A stretch of 5,145 nucleotides of DNA from an uncultured Corynebacterium sp. (GTDB taxonomy: Bacteria; Actinomycetota; Actinomycetes; Mycobacteriales; Mycobacteriaceae), in the NCBI GenBank assembly GCA_946222625.1, contig CAMILJ010000152.1, positions 1-5,145 of the forward strand, given 5' to 3'. The notes below the pieces were generated by a model. That model was not told where the DNA came from. It saw nothing but the letters and a program-made list of their open reading frames with translations, and made no database searches. Below are positions 1 through 5,137 of the stretch, in pieces (positions within the stretch are counted from its first letter, which is position 1; every line of letters begins with the position of its first letter). The position numbers and the translations under genes were made by a program.

Positions 1-51
1 TTCTCGCACAGGAGCACCTGACAACTGGCGCGAGTTGCCTCTCTGGCGCGT

Positions 52-228
52 CTAACCTTTGCGGTAATAGTCGCATTCGTACCCGTCGGCGTCGAGTGGG
101 AGGCCTGCTGCCCAGTCGGGTGGGGTCGTCATGAGCTGGCAGGCATCGGCGATGGTGAAGCCGGAGTCCTCGGGTTCGTCAATGACGATTTCGTCGTGGA
201 CGTACAAGCAATCCGGCCTCACTTCGCG
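52..228 (-). pseudogene. C-terminal remnant of a phage-type family A DNA polymerase
   Basis: Reading the minus strand from about 210 down to a TAG stop at 54-52 gives a peptide that starts CLYVHDEIVIDEP and ends DGYECDYYRKG. VHDE is motif C of family A DNA polymerases, which supplies palm-domain acidic residues at the active site. A TPPDWAAGLPL stretch followed by DGYECDYY at the very C-terminus is typical of the DNA polymerases of actinobacterial prophages. The frame is blocked just upstream by an in-frame TAG at 231-229, and there is no start codon, palm or fingers domain. Only about 50 of the several hundred residues expected remain. I infer a decayed prophage or phage-derived island fragment that is not functional. 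The family call is from recognition of the motif and tail and was not checked by a search. Confidence 0.72.
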
Positions 229-319
229 CTACATACTCCAAAGTCGCCCCCACGCTGAGTTGTCCCCGCACGAATTCAGGGTGTGCGTCGAACGCCTCCT
301 CAGAGGTGCGCTCGCCTAG

Positions 320-477
320 ATTCCAGTTTTCAATGCCACGTGCCCCGCTTCTACATGGCCCCAGGCCGATTATTGTGCGGGCTGCACCCCGCGGCCATGA
401 TCCCAGAACTGAGTTCCCTCACCTTCGCTTCACCGTACAGGTAAGGAAAGGAATTTACTTTCTCACCACACCTAGAC
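320..477. other. Intergenic region upstream of the efe operon
   Basis: No convincing gene is seen here. Short open frames exist on both strands but lack ribosome binding sites and recognisable products. A GC-rich inverted repeat lies at 377-392 (GCGGG, loop CTGCAC, CCCGC), flanked by GGCC at 364-367 and 393-396. It has no T-tract on either side, so it is not a standard intrinsic terminator. The segment separates the phage remnant from the iron-regulated promoter. Confidence 0.5.
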
Positions 478-478
478 T
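473..478 (+). promoter_or_regulatory. Candidate -10 element of the efeUOB promoter (TAGACT)
   Basis: TAGACT fits the corynebacterial TANANT -10 pattern. It touches the first base of the upstream DtxR-like box, so the transcription start would fall inside the operator, a usual layout for an iron-repressed promoter. There is no clear TTGACA-like -35 at 16-18 nt upstream, which is common in corynebacteria. The start site is inferred, and other weak -10 matches exist within 480-526. Confidence 0.35.
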
Positions 479-496
479 AAGGTTAGGCTCGGCTAA
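478..496 (+). promoter_or_regulatory. DtxR-type iron box 1
   Basis: The 19 bases TAAGGTTAGGCTCGGCTAA match the DtxR consensus TWAGGTTAGSCTAACCTWA at 16 of 19 positions, counted by eye. The left half-site is perfect and the three mismatches are contiguous at 490-492. DtxR is the iron-responsive repressor of corynebacteria and represses iron uptake genes when loaded with Fe2+. The box lies 70 bp before the efeU start codon, which fits a role in shutting off iron uptake. Confidence 0.75.
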
Positions 497-497
497 T

Positions 498-516
498 CCA
501 GGGTAGCCTTACCTTT
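498..516 (+). promoter_or_regulatory. Second, weaker DtxR-like box
   Basis: The 19 bases CCAGGGTAGCCTTACCTTT match the DtxR consensus at 14 of 19 positions by eye. They keep the GG(n)TAGCCT core and ACCT in the right half. The box is offset 20 bp from box 1, about two helical turns, so two DtxR dimers could bind on the same face. This is weaker evidence than for box 1 and could be chance similarity. Confidence 0.45.
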
Positions 517-552
517 ACCTATCACTACCCTTCGACCAGCCAAGTTACACAC

Positions 553-559
553 GAGAAAG
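553..559 (+). promoter_or_regulatory. Ribosome binding site of efeU (GAGAAAG)
   Basis: A purine-rich GAGAAAG lies 7 nt before the ATG at 567. It is only partly complementary to the 16S rRNA tail but is well spaced, and it supports the chosen efeU start. Confidence 0.5.
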
Positions 560-566
560 TTCTAAA

Positions 567-1550
567 ATGTTCATTGCCGCTTTCCTGGTCGGCCTCCGCG
601 AGGGCTTGGAAGCATCCCTTATCGTCGGCATGGTGCTCGCCGCCATCCAGCGCCGTAGTAGCTCTGCCACCGACGAGGGTCACCTGAACACCGCAGCCCG
701 CACTGTGTGGGTCGGCGTGGTCATGGCAGCAGCAATCTGCACGGCACTCGGCGCACTCTTCACCTTCGGCCGCTACGGATTGTCCTTCCGTGCCCAGGAA
801 GCGATCGGCGGCATCATGTCACTGATCGCGGTGGCCATGATCACTGGCATGGTCCTCTCCTTGAGCAACAAGGGCGGGAAACTGCGCACCATGCTCGAGG
901 ACAAAACAGGCGTTGCGCTGACCAAGGGCAAGCAGGCCATGTTCTGGCTCGCGTTCGTCGCCGTTGCCCGCGAAGGCATCGAACTGACCCTCCTGCTGTG
1001 GGGCTGGATGACCACCCCTAGTGCGGTCATTGGCGCGTTCGCCGGCATTGGCGTTGCCATCATAATGGGCTGGCTGATCTACCGGGGCGCTCTCCGCCTG
1101 GCTCTCGGCACCTTCTTCACCTGGTCGAGTGCTTTGCTCATCGTCGTTGCGGCAGGCATCCTCGCCTACGCCATCCACGATCTCCAGGAGGCGCAGTTCC
1201 TCCCCGGGCCGTTCTCCGGCGCACCGATTGCCCCCACGCACCCGCGCACAGGCGAGGTCCTGACCGGGTTTGCCACGTACCCGTTCTGGATGGCGTCGTT
1301 CCCGTTCGGCTGGGCGTTCAACCTCGACGAGTTCATCGACCCCGCCGGAATCACCGCCGCACTGCTCCAAGCTTTCACCGGATTTATGCCGCAAATGTCC
1401 TGGCTGCAAGTCATCGCCTGGGCCGCGTACCTCGCTGTCATTGTCCCTATCTTTGTGGGGCATGTGCGCGGTGGGCAACGCGGTGTCGTTCATAAGCAAA
1501 GCAACAAGACTTCCTCCGCACACAACGAAAACTCTCGAAAGGTCTCATAA
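567..1550 (+). CDS. efeU: EfeU, FTR1-family iron permease
   Basis: This is the membrane permease of the EfeUOB iron uptake system. The 327-residue protein carries the two signature motifs of the FTR1/EfeU (OFeT) family: REGLE at residues 11-15 in the first helix and REGIE at 135-139 in the fourth. Their glutamates are thought to coordinate iron during passage. Hydrophobic segments at about 3-26, 46-68, 76-98, 124-146, 152-173, 182-204 and 279-298 give the usual seven helices. The loop between helices six and seven (about 206-278) is long and rich in Pro, Phe and Trp. With the polar, basic C-terminal tail (299-327) it makes the protein longer than E. coli EfeU (about 276 residues). The start follows a GAGAAAG site, and REGLE sits at the expected distance from the N-terminus. 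It is the first gene of the operon, and its stop shares base 1550 with the efeO start. Confidence 0.95.
   Translation: MFIAAFLVGLREGLEASLIVGMVLAAIQRRSSSATDEGHLNTAARTVWVGVVMAAAICTALGALFTFGRYGLSFRAQEAIGGIMSLIAVAMITGMVLSLSNKGGKLRTMLEDKTGVALTKGKQAMFWLAFVAVAREGIELTLLLWGWMTTPSAVIGAFAGIGVAIIMGWLIYRGALRLALGTFFTWSSALLIVVAAGILAYAIHDLQEAQFLPGPFSGAPIAPTHPRTGEVLTGFATYPFWMASFPFGWAFNLDEFIDPAGITAALLQAFTGFMPQMSWLQVIAWAAYLAVIVPIFVGHVRGGQRGVVHKQSNKTSSAHNENSRKVS
1537..1542 (+). promoter_or_regulatory. Ribosome binding site of efeO (GAAAGG)
   Basis: GAAAGG lies inside the last codons of efeU, 7 nt before the efeO ATG at 1550. With the TAATG stop/start overlap, it indicates translational coupling of efeU and efeO. 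Confidence 0.6.
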
Positions 1551-2836
1551 TGAAGCGCTCCCCCGCCATCATTGCTACACTCGCTCTCACTCTCTCACTG
1601 CCTGCGTGCGTGAAAAACAGCAGCGGCGATACCATCGATGTCCAAGCCAAAGAAGACTCCTGCACGGTCGCCACAAACTCAGTAGAATCCGGCACCAGCA
1701 CATTCTCCATCACCAATTCCGGCGAGCGCGTCACTGAGTTCTACCTGCTGGCCGAAGACGGTCTCCGCGTCATCGCCGAACGCGAAAACATCACCCCTGG
1801 CAGCACCGCAGACCTCACCGTACAACTTGAACCCGGCTCCTACTTCACCGCCTGCAAACCAGGCCTGCGCGGACCGAACATTGGCCAAGCCGAGTTCACA
1901 GTGACCGGCGAAGCGATCAAGTACGACGAATCCGACGAAAAGCGCTTCAACGAAGCACGCGACAACTACGTCGCCTTTGTCAAGAACGAGGTCGCAAAAC
2001 TGCTGCCAAAGGTTGAGGAATTCGCCGCAGCCTACGCTGCAGGTGACGACGACAAGGCCAAGGAGCTCTACGCCACGACCCGCGTGCACTACGAACGCAT
2101 CGAGCCTATCGCTGAGGCTCTCGGCGTCCTCGACCCACGCATCGACTACCGCGAAGTGGACTACATCGCCGAAGCAGACCAGCTGGAAAAGGACGACCCG
2201 ACCTTCACCGAGTGGCTCGGATTCCACCGCATGGAAAAGGACCTGTGGCTGCCGGCTGCCGACGCCAAGAACGCCGACGGTGCACCCGCCCGCGAGGGAT
2301 GGGAGCCGTCGTCGCCGCAAAAGCGTCGCGAGATCGCAGACGCACTCGTCGCCGACATCGAAACCCTCAATGACACCGTGCAGGCCGACGACTTCGCCGC
2401 AGAGAACGACATCACCGTCGACACCGTGTCCAACGGCGCGATGGGGCTGCTCGAAGAGGTAGCCACCACCAAGGTCACCGGCGAAGAAAACTGGTGGTCG
2501 CACAAGGACCTCTACGACTTCCAGGCCAATATCCAAGGCTCGCGCATCGCATTCGACATGGTCAAGAGCATCGCCGCAGAGCGCGGTGAAGAAGGCGCGA
2601 AGCTTGTCAGCGAGATCGAGCAGCGTTTCGACGCCATCCAGTCCCTCCTCGACGAATACGGCAGCCTGGAAACTGGCTACGTCGACTACGACGAAGTCGA
2701 CGCCGGCCAGCAAGCAAAACTCACCCGCGCCATCGACGCGCTGCGCGAGCCGCTGTCCAACCTGACCGGCACAGTGCTGGGCCTCAACGTTGATACTGAG
2801 GCTGATACTGATTCTGATTCGGGGGCGGAATCCTAA
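1550..2836 (+). CDS. efeO: EfeO, iron-binding lipoprotein (cupredoxin + M75 domains)
   Basis: This is the extracytoplasmic iron-binding component of EfeUOB, thought to pass iron to EfeU. The 428-residue product begins with a lipoprotein signal peptide: basic MKRS, a hydrophobic core, then the lipobox LPAC with Cys20 as the lipid anchor. Residues about 28-118 form an EfeO cupredoxin-like domain. They include Cys38, Cys102 and an ERENITPG segment close to the ERENIAPG of E. coli EfeO. Residues about 130-410 are the M75/imelysin-like helical domain. It has HYERIEPIAE (180-189) and GFHRMEKDLW (224-233), whose HRME is the HxxE putative metal site of the family. The protein ends in an acidic low-complexity tail (about 414-428) encoded by a hexanucleotide repeat. 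Its start overlaps the efeU stop by one base and has a GAAAGG site. The lipid anchor fits a Gram-positive cell envelope, where the protein must be tethered near the permease. Confidence 0.95.
   Translation: MKRSPAIIATLALTLSLPACVKNSSGDTIDVQAKEDSCTVATNSVESGTSTFSITNSGERVTEFYLLAEDGLRVIAERENITPGSTADLTVQLEPGSYFTACKPGLRGPNIGQAEFTVTGEAIKYDESDEKRFNEARDNYVAFVKNEVAKLLPKVEEFAAAYAAGDDDKAKELYATTRVHYERIEPIAEALGVLDPRIDYREVDYIAEADQLEKDDPTFTEWLGFHRMEKDLWLPAADAKNADGAPAREGWEPSSPQKRREIADALVADIETLNDTVQADDFAAENDITVDTVSNGAMGLLEEVATTKVTGEENWWSHKDLYDFQANIQGSRIAFDMVKSIAAERGEEGAKLVSEIEQRFDAIQSLLDEYGSLETGYVDYDEVDAGQQAKLTRAIDALREPLSNLTGTVLGLNVDTEADTDSDSGAES
2791..2820 (+). repeat. Hexanucleotide tandem repeat in the 3' end of efeO
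   Basis: Five consecutive 6-bp units read TGATAC, TGAGGC, TGATAC, TGATTC, TGATTC. In the efeO frame they encode alternating acidic and small residues (DTEADTDSDS). Because the unit is 6 bp, gain or loss of copies would keep the frame and only change the length of the acidic tail. It ends 14 bp before the efeO stop and just upstream of the efeB ribosome binding site. Confidence 0.7.
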
Positions 2837-2837
2837 A

Positions 2838-4088
2838 ATGAGCGGGTTCAACCGACGCACCTTCTTGGCGCTTGGCGGTGTCAGCGCCGTCGGGGCCGCC
2901 ACTGCCGCCTGCTCGCGGGAAGAATCCCGTGGGACATCTGGCGACATCGACGGTGCTGCGAACGACGAGCTGATCATCGACTTCACCGGCGAACATCAAG
3001 CCGGGATTATCACCCCGATGCAGAACAGCCTTCACTTCGCAGCCTTCGACTTGGATGAGAAGGCCTCCCGCGATGACCTCGTTGACCTCCTGCAGCGTTG
3101 GACCGATGCTGCTCGACGGTTGACGCTCGGCGGCGAAGTCAGTGCCAAGGGTGCCTTCGGCGGTGGCGCAGACTTCCCACCCGACGATTCCGGTGAAGCC
3201 TTCGACCTAGGCCCCTCCGCCCTGACCATCACCATTGGCTTCGGCCGCAGCTTGTTCCGCGACCAGTTCGGCCTTGCCGACAAACTACCAACCGAGTTCA
3301 CCGCGATGCCGCCGATGACCAACGACTTTCTCAACCGTGAGCAGTCCGACGGCGACATCTGCATCCAAGCATGCGCCAACGACCCTCAGGTAGCTACTCA
3401 CGCTATACGCAACCTGACCCGCTTAGCTGTGCCCGATGCTGCGCTGCGCTGGTCCCAGATCGGTTTCGGCAAAGCCGCCGTGACCACTCGTGAAGAAAGC
3501 ACCCCACGCAACCTCTTCGGGCAGAAAGACGGCACCGCAAACATCCGTGCCGAAGATGCTGATGCGTTGGATGAGCACGTGTGGATTCCGGCGAGTTCTT
3601 CCCAACCCTGGGCAGCTGGGGGAAGCTACCTGACGGCCCGACGCATCGCCATGAACATCGAGGTGTGGGATACCCTGCAGCTCAAGGAGCAGGAACGTGT
3701 CACCGGCCGTGATAAATTCGAGGGTGCTCCACTGACGGGCACCAACGAATTCGACGAACCAGATTTCGCCGCCACCAACGAGCGAGGCCGTCCCGTCATC
3801 GACCATGGTTCCCACGTATTTAATGTGCACCCAGATCAAAACGGTGGCATCCGCATGCTGCGCCGTGCGTTCAACTACGTGGACGGCTCCAACGAACAGG
3901 GAAGACTCGACGCAGGCTTATTCTTCATGGCTTTCACCCGCACCGTGGACCGGTTCGCCACCGTGCACCAGTCCATGTCGCGTGACGAGATGCTCCTTGA
4001 ATACCTCAAAACCACTAAAACCGGTAGCTACCTCATTCCGCCCGGCGTGGGTGACACCGGCTTCATCGGTGAGGGAATGTTCGCTTAG
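2838..4088 (+). CDS. efeB: EfeB, Tat-exported DyP-type heme peroxidase
   Basis: This is the heme peroxidase of EfeUOB, from the dye-decolorizing peroxidase family. It is thought to oxidise ferrous iron, or to act on heme, outside the membrane. The 416-residue protein starts with a twin-arginine signal, NRRTFLALGG (residues 5-14), followed by a short Ala/Gly-rich hydrophobic stretch. This marks export of a folded, heme-loaded protein. The DyP motif GxxDG appears as GQKDG (228-232), with Asp231 the distal catalytic acid. The proximal heme ligand is most likely His326 in GSHVFNVHP, and the distal Arg is in LRRAFNY (Arg342/Arg343). Length is normal for the family. An upstream in-frame ATG at 2790 lies inside efeO and would put 16 residues before the Tat motif. 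The ATG at 2838, 1 nt after the efeO stop and 8 nt after GGCGGA, is preferred. Cys25 after the hydrophobic stretch could allow lipidation, though the lipobox is poor. Confidence 0.94.
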   Translation: MSGFNRRTFLALGGVSAVGAATAACSREESRGTSGDIDGAANDELIIDFTGEHQAGIITPMQNSLHFAAFDLDEKASRDDLVDLLQRWTDAARRLTLGGEVSAKGAFGGGADFPPDDSGEAFDLGPSALTITIGFGRSLFRDQFGLADKLPTEFTAMPPMTNDFLNREQSDGDICIQACANDPQVATHAIRNLTRLAVPDAALRWSQIGFGKAAVTTREESTPRNLFGQKDGTANIRAEDADALDEHVWIPASSSQPWAAGGSYLTARRIAMNIEVWDTLQLKEQERVTGRDKFEGAPLTGTNEFDEPDFAATNERGRPVIDHGSHVFNVHPDQNGGIRMLRRAFNYVDGSNEQGRLDAGLFFMAFTRTVDRFATVHQSMSRDEMLLEYLKTTKTGSYLIPPGVGDTGFIGEGMFA

Positions 4089-4145
4089 AGCCACGCGACA
4101 TAGCTTTAGGGCTGTCCTCAGAGCAGAGGGTTCGGTGCCGTCGAT

Positions 4146-4176
4146 AGGGGCGTCGCCAAGCGCCTGCTCCCCTTTT
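4146..4176 (+). terminator. Possible intrinsic terminator after efeB
   Basis: AGGGG at 4146-4150 can pair with CCCCT at 4169-4173, closing a GC-rich loop in which GGCG and CGCC could also pair, followed by a short T run at 4173-4176. It lies 58 bp after the efeB stop, where the operon should end. The stem is short, its two pairings compete, and the T-tract is only four bases, so the call is weak. Confidence 0.35.
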
Positions 4177-4267
4177 ACCACCAAACTAGAAATAAGCGAG
4201 GCCAATTTTGGCAAATCTGTCCTTATCTCTTGACGTGCTCGGAAAGGTCCTGTAGCGCCACTTGAAA

Positions 4268-4298
4268 GTGACAGAAATCACAAGGAGTTTGCTATAAA
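4268..4298 (+). promoter_or_regulatory. Promoter-like sequence overlapping the start of the secreted-protein gene
   Basis: TGCTATAAA at 4290-4298 is an extended -10 (TGnTATAAA), with GTGACA at 4268-4273 as a -35-like hexamer at a long 19-nt spacing. If used, transcription would start near 4305, inside the signal-peptide coding region, and would remove the AAGGAG site from the message. It may therefore be a chance match made by the ATA codon in an AT-rich start region. Confidence 0.25.
4282..4287 (+). promoter_or_regulatory. Strong ribosome binding site (AAGGAG) that points to an ATA start
   Basis: AAGGAG is the best Shine-Dalgarno sequence in the window. The codon at ideal spacing, 6 nt on, is ATA at 4294. 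No ATG, GTG or TTG in the coding frame lies near it, and the next usable one is the GTG at 4426. This site decides the proposed start of the following gene. Confidence 0.6.
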
Positions 4299-4881
4299 CG
4301 GCTCAAGATCAGCTAAAAGACTTGCCGGGACCGCTTCAGCAGCCCTGATATTCTTTGCATGCAATTCAATCCCGCCTCAACCTGCAGAGGCCGAAGATGC
4401 CCCCGCCAGCGCTGAGCGTCAAACCGTGGACACCGACCGACTAGAAGCGTACGCACAACAAGAAGGTATTAGTACCGAGGAGGTTTTCTACCGGGCTGCC
4501 AAAGAACTAGAGGCTAGTTCCCTCGAACGAAATTTAAATCCAAATGGAACCCACTACGTGTATAGCTTTACGGATGGCAGCGCCTTAAGCTTCCCCACGG
4601 CTGCGGAATTCGAAAACCGAATGAGCGCTGGGTTCGAGAATGGGCAAATCTGGTTGGAGCTAACGCCATTCGAACAGAAAATGGCTGCTTCCGGAGGGCT
4701 AGTCGGCATTGAAGCAGCAGTTTGCCTCGCAGGCCCAGCCGCGTGCATCATTGGGGAAGTAATTGCCGGCAGCTTGGGTTTTTATGTGACCAAACGAGGA
4801 GTTTGCCCCAATGACCAAAGGATGACACTTTACTTCACTCGCTCTGGTTCTCTAAGCTGGGCACGTTGCGGGAGCAAATAA
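4294..4881 (+). CDS. Small secreted cysteine-containing protein, function unknown; start codon appears as ATA
   Basis: I do not recognise this family. The conventional start would be GTG at 4426 (151 residues), but that GTG has no good ribosome binding site. The frame is open upstream to 4234 and encodes a clear signal peptide from ATA 4294: NGSRSAKR, then a hydrophobic core LAGTASAALIFFAC, then PAEAEDAPAS with a likely AEA cleavage site near residue 33. AAGGAG lies 6 nt before the ATA. In this numbering (195 residues) the exported part has a polar helical region (46-80), an aromatic/polar segment (82-128), a Gly/Ala-rich hydrophobic stretch (about 133-165), and a short tail ending ARCGSK. 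Cysteines are at 23, 144, 151, 171 and 192, so one or two disulfides are possible. Either ATA is used as a rare initiator, or an ATG was lost and the gene is damaged. Lower GC than efeUOB suggests a separate origin. A bacteriocin-like or other secreted effector is possible but unproven. Confidence 0.62.
   Translation: MNGSRSAKRLAGTASAALIFFACNSIPPQPAEAEDAPASAERQTVDTDRLEAYAQQEGISTEEVFYRAAKELEASSLERNLNPNGTHYVYSFTDGSALSFPTAAEFENRMSAGFENGQIWLELTPFEQKMAASGGLVGIEAAVCLAGPAACIIGEVIAGSLGFYVTKRGVCPNDQRMTLYFTRSGSLSWARCGSK
4870..4874 (+). promoter_or_regulatory. Ribosome binding site of the small membrane protein gene (GGGAG)
   Basis: GGGAG lies within the last codons of the preceding gene, 8 nt before ATG 4883. 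It favours 4883 over the internal in-frame ATG at 4895 and indicates coupled translation. Confidence 0.5.
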
Positions 4882-4882
4882 G

Positions 4883-5086
4883 ATGCATGTCCCAATGTCT
4901 CGATCCCTGATTCCCCTCGGAATCGTAGTAGTTGCAGCAGGGTTCCTCGCGTTCGGTGTTATCAACCTAACGAATTTTCTATGGGTAACGGGAACCCAGG
5001 TGGCGGCATCTGCCATTCTTTTCGCGATTGCATTAGCAGGATCCAAAAATGATAAGAGGAAGCAGCACGAAGATACTTCTCGTTAG
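4883..5086 (+). CDS. Small two-helix membrane protein, function unknown
   Basis: The 67-residue product is not a family I recognise. It has two hydrophobic segments, at about residues 9-27 (IPLGIVVVAAGFLAFGVINL region) and 36-53, joined by a short turn with Asn, Trp and Thr. The tail is strongly charged (KNDKRKQHEDTSR). By the positive-inside rule both ends would face the cytoplasm. The start ATG lies 1 nt after the stop of the secreted-protein gene (TAAGATG) and has a GGGAG ribosome binding site, so the two genes form one transcription and translation unit. A small membrane protein directly behind a small secreted protein is a layout seen for immunity proteins and export partners. That is only a contextual inference. 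The internal Met5 at 4895 is a possible alternative start. Confidence 0.68.
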   Translation: MHVPMSRSLIPLGIVVVAAGFLAFGVINLTNFLWVTGTQVAASAILFAIALAGSKNDKRKQHEDTSR

Positions 5087-5119
5087 TGCGTACAGTTAAC
5101 AGCACAGTGTGATCGATCG

Positions 5120-5137
5120 AAGCTTATTGCAGCTTTT
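5120..5137 (+). terminator. Weak terminator-like hairpin after the two-gene unit
   Basis: AAGCT (5120-5124), a six-base loop, and AGCTT (5131-5135) running into TTTT lie 33 bp after the last stop codon. The stem is only five base pairs and AT-rich, so it may not act as a terminator. No gene is visible in 5087-5145. Confidence 0.25.

Larger units (their letters stand above)
4089..4293. other. Intergenic region between efeB and the downstream pair
   Basis: No gene is supported. Besides the terminator-like hairpin there are two small inverted repeats: GCCAATTTTGGC at 4201-4212 and CACTTGAAAGTG at 4259-4270. A TTGACG at 4230-4235 resembles a -35 element, but the matching -10 position 17 nt on (TAGCGC) is poor. 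Base composition falls here relative to the efe genes. Confidence 0.45.

Noticed and set aside
25..50. Direct repeat CTGGCGCG at 25-32 and 43-50
   Set aside because: Only 8 bp and GC-rich. It could be chance, and no integrase or tRNA is present to support an attachment site.
131..506. Plus-strand open frames at 131-319 and 306-506
   Set aside because: No ribosome binding site and no recognisable protein. The first is antisense to the phage polymerase remnant and the second runs into the DtxR boxes and promoter.
819..1523. Minus-strand open frame opposite efeU
   Set aside because: Antisense shadow of efeU. The product is a Glu/Arg/Gly/Asp-rich sequence with no known motif and no ribosome binding site.
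2790..2837. Upstream ATG for efeB at 2790, adding 16 residues
   Set aside because: It lies inside the efeO coding repeat, and the extra residues (MILRLILILIRGRNPK) come from reading that repeat out of frame. ATG 2838 places the Tat motif at the N-terminus as expected.
1679..2986. Long minus-strand open frame (435 codons) opposite efeO
   Set aside because: It is a mirror of the strong codon bias of efeO. The translation is Val/Gly/Ala/Phe-rich low-complexity sequence with no domain.
3918..4214. Minus-strand open frame starting in the efeB-downstream intergenic region
   Set aside because: Most of it is antisense to the efeB 3' end, and it has no supporting ribosome binding site or family resemblance.
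5111..5118. Palindrome GATCGATC
   Set aside because: Too short to indicate an operator or origin, and no neighbouring copies are seen.
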